Positions 35,201 to 44,915 of a DNA stretch of 64,000 nucleotides are shown here, piece by piece. The position numbers and the translations under genes are program-made. The notes below the pieces were generated by a model. It was not told the DNA's origin. It did no database searches and saw only the letters and a list, made by a program, of their open reading frames with translations. Source of the DNA: Macrostomum hystrix (lineage: Eukaryota > Platyhelminthes > Macrostomidae); the NCBI GenBank assembly GCA_950097015.1, contig CATNEN010000011.1, forward strand, positions 2,694,501-2,758,500, written 5' to 3'. The first letter of the stretch is position 1; each line of letters opens with the position of its first letter.

Positions 35201-36400
35201 TAATGCTACTTTCAACAATCTTGCACCTGAGCTATGAGAGGAAAAAAATTCCACGCTTTATTACTTCACATAGACTTTCACATAGAATTTCACATAGACT
35301 TTTCCATAGACTTTCCCATAGACTTTCACAGACTTTCACATAGAATTTCACATAGTTAAACTTAGAGAAAAGCTAAACTTATAGAATAGTTTTTAGTTAC
35401 GGCTCGTAAGAATAGTTAAACTTGAAGAAAACGAAATTTTAGATTTAAATATGTTAATACATATTTAATCATCGTAAATTATAAAATAGGCCAGGCAATT
35501 TTTACTAAAACACGGAAAATCATTTCACTAACGTTAAATCCAACTTTCTTACGACACTCCAATGCCCATTTTTTTCGTTTTTCTGTCTCTTCTAAAAGAA
35601 TATTCAAACAATCGCCATAAAAATCCAGAGCCCCTGCTAAAATTTTCCGATCAAACAACTTCCACAATCACAAAACATCGGCATCGTCGAGATATTCAAC
35701 CATTCTCGTCGGGGTGACTGGTGGCAAAAATCACAAAAGTAGGAAAAAAATTCTCAGAAAATGTTGTCATGTAATCATGTCGCTACTGTTGTAGACTATA
35801 AAATATTAATTATGTTGTTCATTTATACACTTTTGAACTAATATGGATTCGCCAAATAGGTTTACACAGAGCAATGTCAGTTGTCCTTGTCACCAGGATC
35901 CAAATGGTGAACTTTCACGAAAATCAGTCATTCGGTTTGGTAGCTATCGTGAAACAGGCAGTGGGTTTTCCTACTGTTAATTCGTTAATTCGAAAAATCC
36001 CTTTCAAGAGATTGTTTTATTCAATGGCTTAAAGCCAGTCGCCAAACTGTTAGAAATTGAGATGAATGAATTCTCTGTTCTATGCTCACCTGCAGTTCGG
36101 CTCCCGCGGACACAGTTCGTCGCGATCAACTCGTCGGCCAATTTTCAAGTCGCCGCTAATAGGATCCAGTTCGAACAGGTCGCGCAGTCTGGGCGTTTCC
36201 TGGAACAGACTGAATCTTCGATCCGTCGAGACCACGACAGTCGGACCTGTGAAGGCCGATTTGGCATTGCCGATTACTGTCCCGATTGGCTGCTCCTCGT
36301 CGATGGTGAATTCAAGATTCGCAGATTTGATTGATTTAACAGAGAGCAGTACGATCCACAGGACTAGGACAGGCCGGACAGCTCGGTCGCTGGGTGCCAT
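20159..36400 (-). CDS. Delta-like protocadherin with seven EC repeats
   Basis: Ten exons join in frame: 36400-36090, 33233-32963, 31958-31536, 31094-30765, 29984-29278, 28622-28379, 27461-26891, 26805-26717, 21356-21248, 20559-20159, giving 1151 aa. The product is a type I cell-surface adhesion protein. A signal peptide covers about 1-27. Seven cadherin repeats follow, with Ca2+ motifs DINDNPP, DVNDNWP, LDHNDEAP, DVNDSPP, DVNDHRP and DVNDNPP and several LDRE motifs. EC1 holds CPREPNC, as in vertebrate protocadherins. One TM segment lies at about 881-905 (AVIICLIVTLLVLTISCFF). The roughly 245-aa tail has an Ala run and, near the C-terminus, several poly-Gln tracts from CAG runs. EC7 carries an unusual Gly6 insertion at about 797. 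A splice acceptor directly precedes the ATG. Most introns contain their own tandem array. Fat and classical cadherins are excluded by the domain layout. Exact orthology is not resolved. Confidence 0.93.
20608..21235. repeat. Intronic minisatellite, 22-bp unit, about 28 copies
   Basis: The unit core is AGTAGGGATCTGGTGACAGA, with GATCAGGAGACAG and GGTGAGTAGGATCTG variants. It fills the last protocadherin intron (between 21248 and 20559). A block of about 190 bp (near 20660-20840) recurs at about 20840-20960, indicating block duplication. The unit shares GGGATCTG with several other arrays. Confidence 0.96.
21695..24020. repeat. Intronic minisatellite, 21-bp unit, about 110 copies
   Basis: The unit core is CTCTCTCTACCCTTGAATCC plus A. 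The main variant is CTACCTTTGAA, which becomes dominant towards the right end. A single 2-bp insertion near 23317 breaks the frame. Both strands are free of stop codons for hundreds of codons because the unit is 7 codons long. These frames are not genes. The array lies in the 5.4-kb protocadherin intron between 26717 and 21356. Confidence 0.98.
24021..24140. repeat. Degenerate edge of the 21-bp array
   Basis: Six diverged copies of GAATCTACCCTCTACAGTT decay into unique sequence. They look like an older, shrinking edge of the neighbouring array, consistent with homogenisation at the centre. Confidence 0.7.
24574..25240. repeat. Intronic minisatellite, 21-bp unit, about 32 copies
   Basis: The core is AGAGATTTCACTAATCTCA, ending GT or TT. 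The ends of the unit (GAGAT and ATCTC) are complementary, so each unit can form a short hairpin. A block of about 400 bp seems repeated inside the array, because the variant order near 24690-24790 recurs near 25070-25180. It lies in the same protocadherin intron. Confidence 0.95.
25241..25645. other. Unique intronic spacer
   Basis: About 400 bp between two arrays of the large protocadherin intron. It includes a short G-run at about 25516-25525. I see no exon-like segment. Confidence 0.4.
25646..26690. repeat. Intronic minisatellite, 21-bp unit, about 49 copies
   Basis: The core is CCATACTGCCTACCCTCTCT plus C, with 19-bp variants that lack a TC step. The variant cluster at about 25960-26170 recurs at about 26390-26540, so a block of about 430 bp was duplicated. 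The plus strand is pyrimidine-rich. The array ends about 25 bp from the exon at 26717. Confidence 0.97.
27598..28325. repeat. Intronic minisatellite, 21-bp unit, about 35 copies
   Basis: The core is GAAATCCCATTGGTTCTAGT plus T, with TTCAAGTT and TTTAAGTT variants. On the minus (sense) strand each unit reads AACCAATGGGATTTC, which contains a CCAAT box. It occupies the protocadherin intron between 28379 and 27461. A leading sub-block at 27600-27660 has the variant TTAATTCTTACTTAAATCCC. Confidence 0.96.
28735..29205. repeat. Intronic minisatellite, 15-bp unit CTAGAGATCTGGGAT
   Basis: About 30 copies, of which some 20 in the centre (28856-29163) are perfect, which marks recent homogenisation. 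Diverged copies on both sides (GGGATATGGAATCTAAGCAT) mirror each other at 28830-28856 and 29161-29185. It lies in the protocadherin intron between 29278 and 28622. Confidence 0.97.
30115..30695. repeat. Intronic minisatellite, about 21-bp unit, about 27 copies
   Basis: The core is AATCTCACCACTAGATAAACG, shortened here to CACCACTAGATAAACGAATC. Units vary in length through GAACGAAC insertions. A block of about 120 bp near 30390-30500 is repeated at about 30510-30620. On the sense strand of the protocadherin gene each unit carries GGTGAGATTC, a 5' splice-site look-alike. It lies in the intron between 30765 and 29984. Confidence 0.93.
31155..31262. repeat. Short array, about 28-bp unit
   Basis: Three or four copies of a unit containing CAGTATTGATGTACATTTGC with GTAC-rich palindromic variants. 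It is intronic in the protocadherin gene (between 31536 and 31094). Confidence 0.7.
32040..32885. repeat. Intronic minisatellite, 19-22 bp unit with TTTAGGAAGATTCCATG core
   Basis: About 38 units mix three variants: GATTCCATGAGAATTTAGGA, GATTTCTTGTGAATTTAGGA and GATTCCATGGGTAAACTAGG. The variants occur in a recurrent order, so multi-unit blocks were copied. It fills the protocadherin intron between 32963 and 31958. Confidence 0.93.
33330..34600. repeat. Intronic minisatellite, 22-bp unit, about 57 copies
   Basis: The core is AGAGGATCTGGGAAGATTCT plus AG, with GCGAAG, GAGAAG and CCAGAG variants. It shares the element GGAAGATTC with the array at 32040-32885 in the next intron of the same gene, and GGATCTGGGA with other arrays. 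It lies in the first protocadherin intron (between 36090 and 33233). Confidence 0.96.
34601..36089. other. Mostly unique part of protocadherin intron 1
   Basis: About 1.5 kb with no recognisable gene. A short degenerate array of TTTCACATAGACTTTCACA-like copies lies at 35268-35356. The GC-richer patch at 34690-34900 has no good splice sites and no long frame. Confidence 0.4.
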
Positions 36401-36439
36401 CTGAGGAAGTTGGAAAAATTAATCTCAGAAAATACGTTT

Positions 36440-36885
36440 TATTAGTTCCACAAGTCTTTAATCCCTAATATTCCCCACAACCTTCGTTAATCCCTAATCT
36501 TTGCCTCACCTGTGTTAAATACCAAATCTTCCCCTCACCTGTCTTTAATCCCTAATGTTCTCCTAACCTGTCTTTAATCCCTAATCTTCCCCTCACCTGT
36601 CTTTGATCCCTAATCTTTGCATCACCTGTCTTTAATCCCTAATCTTCACCTCACAAGTCTTTAATCCCTAATCTTCCCCTCACCTCTCTTTAATCCCTAA
36701 TCTTCCCCTCACCTGTCTTTGATCCCTAATCTTCGCCTCACCTGTCTTTAATCCCTAATCTTCGCCTCACCTGTCTTTAATCCCTAATCGTCTCCTCACC
36801 TCTCTTTAATCCCTAATGTTCTCCTAACCTGTCTTTAATCCCTAATGTTCTCCTAACCTGTCTTTAATCCCTTATCTTAATCCCA
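36440..36885. repeat. Minisatellite upstream of the protocadherin start, about 29-bp unit
   Basis: About 15 copies have the core TCTTTAATCCCTAATCTTCC followed by CCTCACCTG. Each unit carries TAATCC (a K50 homeodomain-type site) and seven copies keep CACCTG, an E-box read as CAGGTG on the gene's sense strand. It begins about 40 bp upstream of the start codon. It may lie in a 5' intron or outron, since an acceptor directly precedes the ATG. Confidence 0.93.
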
Positions 36886-37269
36886 GTTCTTTTTTCCTTG
36901 ATCGTAATCCCCAATTGTTATTAATAGTTAAATTAGTTTTTGCAGTATGTCGAAGATGTTGATTTCAATCAGATTTAGTCATTTTTAAAACAAAGTCTAC
37001 AAATTTTAAAGTTATCAGCATGGAGAAAGCTTTTTTAAACAAAATACCGGAAAAAAAAACTCTAAAAAATAGGTTTAGTCACGCAAGCTTTATCGAATTT
37101 CATTACTGTTGTTTTTTAGTGCACTTTCAATCGACCGAATTTTCAACTTTGGCATCGAAAAGCAATAGCTTCACCTGGCATTACAACTAATGACAGCTAA
37201 CGGAGAACAAATTTTCAACTATTTCTCATTGTTTGATGTATATGTTTGATTCATGGATATATTGATGGA

Positions 37270-37605
37270 AACCGATTTATATATCCCAGGGAAGGGAGCT
37301 AACACCATTTATCCCACGGTAGGAAAAAGATTTCATTTATCGTACGGAAGGGAAATGGCTTCATTTATCCTATAGAAGGGAACTAACTACGTTTATCCCA
37401 ATGAAGGGAACTGACTCCATTTATCCCAATGAAGGGAACTGGCCTCATTTATCCCAATGAATGGAACTGGCTTCATTTATCCCAATGAAGGGAACTGACT
37501 CCATTAATCCCATTGTATGGAACTGGCTTCATTTATCCCAATGAAGGGAACTGACTTTATTTATCCCATGGGAGGGAACTGAAAGTCTTAATTTATCCCC
37601 TTCCC
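37270..37605. repeat. Minisatellite, about 28-bp unit, about 12 copies
   Basis: The core is ATTTATCCCAATGAAGGGAA followed by CTGACTCC or CTGGCTTC. Copies on the left edge (ATATCCCAGGGAAGGGAG) are more diverged. It lies between the protocadherin promoter region and the piggyBac element. Confidence 0.9.
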
Positions 37606-37669
37606 GAACAGACTCAATCATATTCAAAACTAAGTGAATAGCTACGTAGCTACATGACTGCAGTTATTA

Positions 37670-38928
37670 GCACTCATATCCGTTACCGACGGATAGGCCG
37701 AAAACGGCCATAGACACTTGCAACATCAAATAACGTATGTGTTGCTGTGACCACTGTTCCCGCCTATAGTCTCACTAAGATTTGATTTTTACTCGGTAGT
37801 ATTTTTGTCCCACTGACTTTGCTGTGTACCTTTCTTTTGCTGAAAGTTAGCCATGGATCCCCTTTACTCATCAAACTCTGAGGACGATTTTTTTACTGAC
37901 GACGAAGATGGATCCTATTATTTTGATGAAGAGCCTGGTGAGGACGGTGACAACGTTGAAAGCGCGAGTAGTTCTGAAGATGAGGACATCGAAATGAAAG
38001 AAGATCTGGAGTGGTATCAAGTTGTCGAAGGGACAGACGTCAGACCGTCAGTGGTTCCAGAGTTCGTGGGCACACCCGGAGTTCGACCGGACTGGGTACC
38101 ACCGCAACCGGCGAATGGCAGTGAGGCAGAATATTTGCTTCAGTATTTGACAGACGAGCTGTTTGAAAGCATTGCCAGGTGGACAAATGAACGGGCCTGG
38201 AGTTTCGTTGAGGGAAAACCAGTTGATGAGCTGCCAAAGGTGGTGTCTACATGGAAAGATTGTAGTGTGGATGAAGTGAGGAAGCTGATCGGCATCGTGC
38301 TGCTCATGGGCGTTGATGACAAACCTGAGATTAGTTCCTACTGGACGAAAGATCCCGTGTACCACTGCTCTTTTTTGGCTCAGCCGCACTCACTCTCGCG
38401 TGATCGTTTTAAGCAGATTCTTTCTTGCCTTCGCTTCTACAGTAGCGCCGGTCCTGCTCCCCATAGCCCAATCGACAAGATCTCTCCGTTCCTTGCTCTT
38501 GTGTATAGTCGGTGCATGGGTGGAGTGGACCGCATGGACTCTAGCACGAGTCCCTACATGGCGAACCGGAAGTCATTGCGCTGGTTCAACAAGCTGGCCT
38601 TCCATCTGATTGTCATACTGGTCCGCAACGCTTGGATCGTATACAACTTTCATGGTGGCAGTATGACCTTCCTGCACTTCCTGGGCAAGGCGATTTAGCC
38701 AATTTAGCCAAAGCTAAATTAACTTAATTGAGCTAAATTGAGTTAATTGAGCTAAATTAAGCTCAATTAACTTTTATTGTACGTTACTTATTGTCTTAGC
38801 TTAACTTATATACTGTATTGCAATACTTAGTGTACGAGCGTACGTACACAATTTTTTAGAAGTCTTGAATATATACTTATCATTTATGGCCGTTTTCGTC
38901 CACTAACCGTCGGGAATGGATGTGGTGC
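37670..38928 (+). mobile_element. Internally deleted piggyBac-type element
   Basis: The element is bounded by imperfect inverted repeats. The left end (37670-37712) carries CCGACGGATAG and CCGAAAACGGCCATA, and the right end (38886-38928) carries their complements, including ATGGCCGTTTTCGTCCACT. The same 19 bases recur perfectly in inverted orientation at 38991-39009, so the true right boundary could be further out. No clean TTAA duplication was found at matching distances, although TTAA occurs at 39023-39026. It encodes one shortened transposase-like ORF. Confidence 0.65.
37853..38698 (+). CDS. Truncated piggyBac-type transposase ORF, catalytic core deleted
   Basis: A 281-aa uninterrupted frame. 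Residues 1-60 are acidic (SSEDEDIEMKEDLEW region), as is usual for piggyBac-family N-termini. Residues 90-215 match the start of the DDE_Tnp_1_7 domain in style (LIGIVLLMG, SYW, RFKQILSCLRF). At about 215-222 the protein jumps to the C-terminal end of the domain, MGGVDRMD (222-229), which normally lies some 200 residues further on. The third catalytic Asp (Asp226) survives. The first two and the Cys-rich C-terminal finger are missing, so cut-and-paste activity is not expected. The frame is intact across the deletion. It is either a young non-autonomous derivative or an exapted DNA-binding fragment. Confidence 0.8.
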   Translation: MDPLYSSNSEDDFFTDDEDGSYYFDEEPGEDGDNVESASSSEDEDIEMKEDLEWYQVVEGTDVRPSVVPEFVGTPGVRPDWVPPQPANGSEAEYLLQYLTDELFESIARWTNERAWSFVEGKPVDELPKVVSTWKDCSVDEVRKLIGIVLLMGVDDKPEISSYWTKDPVYHCSFLAQPHSLSRDRFKQILSCLRFYSSAGPAPHSPIDKISPFLALVYSRCMGGVDRMDSSTSPYMANRKSLRWFNKLAFHLIVILVRNAWIVYNFHGGSMTFLHFLGKAI

Positions 38929-40089
38929 GAAATCGAACGATTTTCAAGGCCATAGACTTATTTTTTGCCGTCTCACTCGGATGTTGTCAGAGTGGACGAA
39001 AACGGCCATCCGTTTGACTTCGGTTAAGAAGAGACAATTTAGCCAAAACTGTATTAAGCTAGCTAAGAAATAATTTCCACCGATTATTTTTAACTGCAAC
39101 ACCGATGATTCACAAAGGTCGGGGAAGCAAAATGCAAACTAGAATCTGTGTTTGTTGCTTTGATTCTTCAAAGCCTGACGAATCTAAAATGTTCGTGATC
39201 TTTGGCTGATTACATATAGTCTCAAATCAATGTTCAATACTTCTGAGCAATGGAGAGTGTCGGCTGTTCAACTCTTGTTGTTTTAAAATATTGCATAGCT
39301 ATTTTTTCTTTTAAATCAATCAGCATTTTTTTCAGCAGAAAATGAGTCATTAATTAAAAAAACTGTTTCTCAAAGCCGTTGCAAAGATCGAAGTCTGTGC
39401 AAGAATTCTGCCTCAAGAAATTGTCGCACTCTAAAATAGAATTACTGTTTGAGCACTAGAAAGCATTTAGCTATTGGGTACTTGTGTAAATTCTTCTTTG
39501 CCTTATATGTAGACAACAGAAGAGAATTGTAGCTAAGTGTAATAGTCAACATTACACAGCGAGCGAATATGACTAAGGCTTTCAATTTTCATTGCTTAGC
39601 TACACACTCATTGGCTTGGCCTAATATCTACCTGTGTGTGCTTACTTCCTTCCGTGTATGAGGGCTGGGCAGACTCAACTGTCTCACAACTCGCTAGCTA
39701 TTCTCTTTCGCAAAGAAATAAGCTCTACAAGCAGCAAGAAATTGCTTGCAAGCATCGTATAGGGAGAAGAAGAAAGATGTATAACACAAAGAGAAGTGGA
39801 CTATAGAATAAAAAACTTGTAGAGACTTTGAGAGTTCGCAGAACCTAAAAAAATTGGCTTCATTCATTTTAGTAAAGCCATAAAATTTTATCCGATAGTT
39901 ATAGTTGCTTGGCAAATATTTGCATCTTACACACACACAGACACACAAGCATGCTAACACACTGAATCATCCTAGACTCATAGTTGCCAATAAGCAACAG
40001 ACTATACGAGTATTGTGCTGTTATAACTGAACATTCAATAAATGCAATTTGATAGACAAGTGTAGAGTCCATATTTAGATGAAGACTGC
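38929..40089. other. Intergenic DNA, one inverted repeat
   Basis: Apart from the 19-bp inverted partner at 38991-39009, this is AT-rich DNA with no gene. A small (CA)n-like run of about 20 bp is at 39930-39950. The minus-strand open stretch near 39700-39960 lacks coding character. Confidence 0.4.
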
Positions 40090-40264
40090 TTACGGTTGTT
40101 CAGTCCATGGACTGTGGGGAAGCCACACCACTTATCTCTAAATTACACCAAGCTAATTCTGGTATATTGATTTAACAGCTGAGTGAAATTGTTACAGTGT
40201 AGTCAAGAATCGAACCTCCGACCTTTAAGTTGTGAGTTCGATGCTCTAAACACTAGGCTATGGT
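40090..40264 (-). mobile_element. SINE family A, copy 3 (degenerate)
   Basis: Read on the minus strand, a tRNA-like head (TAGCCTAGTGTTTAGAGC, then GGAGGTTCGATTC) is followed by a body remnant with CAGCTGTTAAATC. It ends in CAGTCCATGGACTGAACAAC. It is clearly related to the copies at 61525-61822 and 7325-7625 but shorter and more diverged, so older. Confidence 0.75.
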
Positions 40265-40574
40265 TAGAAACAGTTCGGTAGAATTAGAAACATATTAAAC
40301 GAATAGGATGCTAAATACATTTATTGATATATAAATAGATAGATTAAAACGATTATATAAGGCACACTAATTTAACTGATTCGTGTTTTTTTAAGGTAAA
40401 GAAACACGCAGACTGTGGGAACTGATAAAATCTGGGACACATTTGAGAACTACTCGTCTAAAATACAACTCGATGTCGACCTTTCGCTAAATAAATAATT
40501 ACTTCTGGCATTTCTAATGTAAATCTGCTTCATCTACAGTACTCGAGAGTAGAATTCTGCATAGCAACAGCACA

Positions 40575-43500
40575 GGATAAATGCTGTGAGATTCCTTCCA
40601 TGGGATAAATGCTGTGAGATTCCTTCCGTGAGGATAAATGCTGTGAGATTCCTTCCGTGAGGATAAATGCTGTGAGATTCCTTCCGTGAGGATAAATGCT
40701 GCGAGATTCCTTCCATGAGGATAAATGCTGTAAGATTCCTTCCGTGAGGATAAATGCTGTGAGATTCCTACCATGAGGATAAATGCTGTGAGATTCCTAC
40801 CATGAGGATAAATGCTGTGAGATTCCTTCCATGAGGATAAATGCTGTGAGATTCCTACCATGAGGATAAATGCTGTGAGATTCCTTCCGTGGGATAAATG
40901 CTGTGAGATTCCTTCCGTGAGGATAAATGCTGTGAGATTCCTACCATGAGGATAAATGCTGTGAGATTCCTTCCGTGAGGATAAATGCTGTGAGATTCCT
41001 TCCATGAGGATAAATGCTGTGAGATTCCTTCCATGAGGATAAATGCTGTAAGATTCCTTCCGTGAGGATAAATGCTGTGAGATTCCTTCCATGGGATAAA
41101 TGCTGTGAGATTCCTTCCGTGAGGATAAATGCTGTGAGATTCCTTCCGTGAGGATAAATGCTGTGAGATTCCTTCCGTGAGGATAAATGCTGTGAGATTC
41201 CTTCCGTGAGGATAAATGCTGTGAGATTCCTTCCGTGAGGATAAATGCTGTGAGATTCCTTCCATGAGGATAAATGCTGTGAGATTCCTACCGTGAGGAT
41301 AAAGGCTGTGAGATTCCTTCCGTGAGGATAAATGCTGTGAGATTCCTTCCGTGAGGATAAATGCTGTGAGATTCCTTCCATGAGGATAAATGCTGTAAGA
41401 TTCCTACCATGAGGATAAATGCTGTGAGATTCCTTCCGTGAGGATAAATGCTGTGAGATTCCTTCCATGGGATAAATGCTGTGAGATTCCTTCCATGGGA
41501 TAAATGCTGTGAGATTCCTTCCGTGAGGATAAATGCTGTGAGATTCCTTCCGTGAGGATAAATGCTGTGAGATTCCTTCCGTGGGATAAATGCTGTGAGA
41601 TTCCTTCCGTGAGGATAAATGCTGTGAGATTCCTACCATGAGGATAAATGCTGTGAGATTCCTTCCGTGAGGATAAATGCTGTGAGATTCCTTCCATGAG
41701 GATAAATGCTGTGAGATTCCTTCCATGAGGATAAATGCTGTAAGATTCCTACCGTGAGGATAAATGCTGTGAGATTCCTTCCGTGAGGATAAATGCTGTG
41801 AGATTCCTTCCGTGAGGATAAATGCTGTGAGATTCCTTCCGTGAGGATAAATGCTGTGAGATTCCTTCCGTGAGGATAAATGCTGTGAGATTCCTTCCGT
41901 GAGGATAAATGCTGTGAGATTCCTTCCGTGAGGATAAATGCTGTGAGATTCCTTCCATGAGGATAAATGCTGTGAGATTCCTTCCATGAGGATAAATGCT
42001 GTGAGATTCCTTCCGTGAGGATAAATGCTGTGAGATTCCTTCCATGGGATAAATGCTGTGAGATTCCTTCCGTGAGGATAAATGCTGTGAGATTCCTTCC
42101 GTGAGGATAAATGCTGTGAGATTCCTTCCGTGAGGATAAATGCTGTGAGATTCCTTCCGTGAGGATAAATGCTGTGAGATTCCTTCCGTGAGGATAAATG
42201 CTGTGAGATTCCTTCCATGAGGATAAATGCTGTGAGATTCCTACCGTGAGGATAAATGCTGTGAGATTCCTTCCGTGAGGATAAATGCTGTGAGATTCCT
42301 TCCGTGAGGATAAATGCTGTGAGATTCCTTCCATGAGGATAAATGCTGTAAGATTCCTACCATGAGGATAAATGCTGTGAGATTCCTTCCGTGAGGATAA
42401 ATGCTGTGAGATTCCTTCCATGGGATAAATGCTGTGAGATTCCTTCCATGGGATAAATGCTGTGAGATTCCTTCCGTGAGGATAAATGCTGTGAGATTCC
42501 TTCCGTGAGGATAAATGCTGTGAGATTCCTTCCGTGGGATAAATGCTGTGAGATTCCTTCCGTGAGGATAAATGCTGTGAGATTCCTACCATGAGGATAA
42601 ATGCTGTGAGATTCCTTCCGTGAGGATAAATGCTGTGAGATTCCTTCCATGAGGATAAATGCTGTGAGATTCCTTCCATGAGGATAAATGCTGTAAGATT
42701 CCTACCATGAGGATAAATGCTGTGAGATTCCTTCCATGAGGATAAATGCTGTGAGATTCCTTCCATGAGGATAAATGCTGTGAGATTCCTTCCGTGAGGA
42801 TAAATGCTGTGAGATTCCTTCCATGGGATAAATGCTGTGAGATTCCTTCCGTGAGGATAAATGCTGTGAGATTCCTTCCGTGAGGATAAATGCTGTGAGA
42901 TTCCTTCCGTGAGGATAAATGCTGTGAGATTCCTTCCGTGAGGATAAATGCTGTGAGATTCCTTCCATGAGGATAAATGCTGTGAGATTCCTTCCATGAG
43001 GATAAATGCTGTGAGATTCCTTCCGTGAGGATAAATGCTGTGAGATTCCTTCCATGGGATAAATGCTGTGAGATTCCTTCCGTGAGGATAAATGCTGTGA
43101 GATTCCTTCCGTGAGGATAAATGCTGTGAGATTCCTTCCGTGAGGATAAATGCTGTGAGATTCCTTCCGTCAGGATAAATGCTGTGAGATTCCTTCCGTG
43201 AGGATAAATGCTGTGAGATTCCTTCCATGAGGATAAATGCTGTGAGATTCCTACCGTGAGGATAAATGCTGTGAGATTCCTTCCGTGAGGATAAATGCTG
43301 TGAGATTCCTTCCGTGAGGATAAATGCTGTGAGATTCCTTCCATGAGGATAAATGCTGTAAGATTCCTACCATGAGGATAAATGCTGTGAGATTCCTTCC
43401 GTGAGGATAAATGCTGTGAGATTCCTTCCATGGGATAAATGCTGTGAGATTCCTTCCATGGGATAAATGCTGTGAGATTCCTTCCGTGAGGATAAATGCT

Positions 43501-44365
43501 GTGAGATTCCTTCCGTGAGGATAAATGCTGTGAGATTCCTTCCGTGAGGATAAATGCTGTGAGATTCCTTCCGTGAGGATAAATGCTGTGAGATTCCTTC
43601 CGTGAGGATAAATGCTGTGAGATTCCTTCCGTGAGGATAAATGCTGTGAGATTCCTTCCGTGAGGATAAATGCTGTGAGATTCCTTCCATGAGGATAAAT
43701 GCTGTGAGATTCCTTCCATGAGGATAAATGCTGTGAGATTCCTTCCGTGAGGATAAATGCTGTGAGATTCCTTCCATGGGATAAATGCTGTGAGATTCCT
43801 TCCGTGAGGATAAATGCTGTGAGATTCCTTCCGTGAGGATAAATGCTGTGAGATTCCTTCCGTGAGGATAAATGCTGTGAGATTCCTTCCGTGAGGATAA
43901 ATGCTGTGAGATTCCTTCCGTGAGGATAAATGCTGTGAGATTCCTTCCATGAGGATAAATGCTGTGAGATTCCTACCGTGAGGATAAATGCTGTGAGATT
44001 CCTTCCGTGAGGATAAATGCTGTGAGATTCCTTCCGTGAGGATAAATGCTGTGAGATTCCTTCCATGAGGATAAATGCTGTAAGATTCCTACCATGAGGA
44101 TAAATGCTGTGAGATTCCTTCCGTGAGGATAAATGCTGTGAGATTCCTTCCATGGGATAAATGCTGTGAGATTCCTTCCATGGGATAAATGCTGTGAGAT
44201 TCCTTCCGTGAGGATAAATGCTGTGAGATTCCTTCCGTGAGGATAAATGCTGTGAGATTCCTTCCGTGAGGATAAATGCTGTGAGATTCCTTCCGTGAGG
44301 ATAAATGCTGTGAGATTCCTTCCGTGAGGATAAATGCTGTGAGATTCCTTCCGTGAGGATAAATG
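40575..44365. repeat. Satellite array, 29-bp unit, about 130 copies, higher-order structure
   Basis: The unit core is GGATAAATGCTGTGAGATTC followed by CTTCCGTGA. Sequence variants (CCATGA, CTACCATGA, TGTAAGA) and a 28-bp form with CCATGGGATAA mark positions. The variant pattern at 41404-41697 is repeated at 42357-42650, a shift of 953 bp, and longer stretches repeat again towards 43950 and 44365. It is the longest array in the window. Long minus-strand frames inside it are repeat artefacts. Confidence 0.98.
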
Positions 44366-44915
44366 AAGCTTTGCGGCATAACACAAAAAGAAGCTTTACG
44401 GCATAGCAACCGAATCAGTCCAGTCCAGTTTGGCATAGCAACTAGCTGCTCTCAAACTTTCACCCCTTCATCAGCTGAGTGTGTGCGAATGCTGAGTATT
44501 TTGTCACCTCGTTAACGATTATAAGAGGCCGCAGAATTTCAAGACAAATAGCAAATATAATAAATTGTATTTTAGGTCTGCAGCACAGTAAATCATATTA
44601 CCTTACTCAAATTCTAATTCATTTCTTTACTTATATTGTTGTCGGGTAAAAAATTTTCCTTACTTTTTTGTCTTCGCCAAACGACAGACAGGCTGTGGCA
44701 CGCCTTACAGACAATTGTTCGGTTGCAAATACCTCGATAATAAGTTGGTGTGAGACAGGAGGTCATTTAATTAATTTTGTTAGTATTTTTCCGTATCTTT
44801 TAAACATGCGTGAGCTCGATATAACAAAGCAGTTTTTTATTTTGTGTTTATATAAGCCAAGAATGGCACACAATACAAAAATTAGATTTGAGAAATGACA
44901 CAAATTGTTTATGAA
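44366..44915. other. Spacer between two satellite arrays
   Basis: It begins with two copies of an AAGCTTTRCGGCATA motif (44377-44407), then unique DNA to 44915. No gene could be recognised. A 76-codon plus-strand frame at 44668 has no family resemblance and AT-rich codon use. Confidence 0.35.

Noticed and set aside
36440-36885. Interstitial telomere repeat, because TTAGGG occurs on the minus strand
   Set aside because: TTAGGG appears only once per unit of about 29 bp and not as a hexamer array.
39023-39026. TTAA as the right target-site duplication of the piggyBac element
   Set aside because: No matching TTAA at the corresponding distance from the left inverted repeat, so the boundary is not supported.
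40514-44436. Multiple minus-strand frames of 97-531 codons with a GISQHLSSRKESHSIYP-like repeat
   Set aside because: They are readings of the 29-bp satellite in shifting frames. The overlapping frames mirror unit-length variants, not genes.
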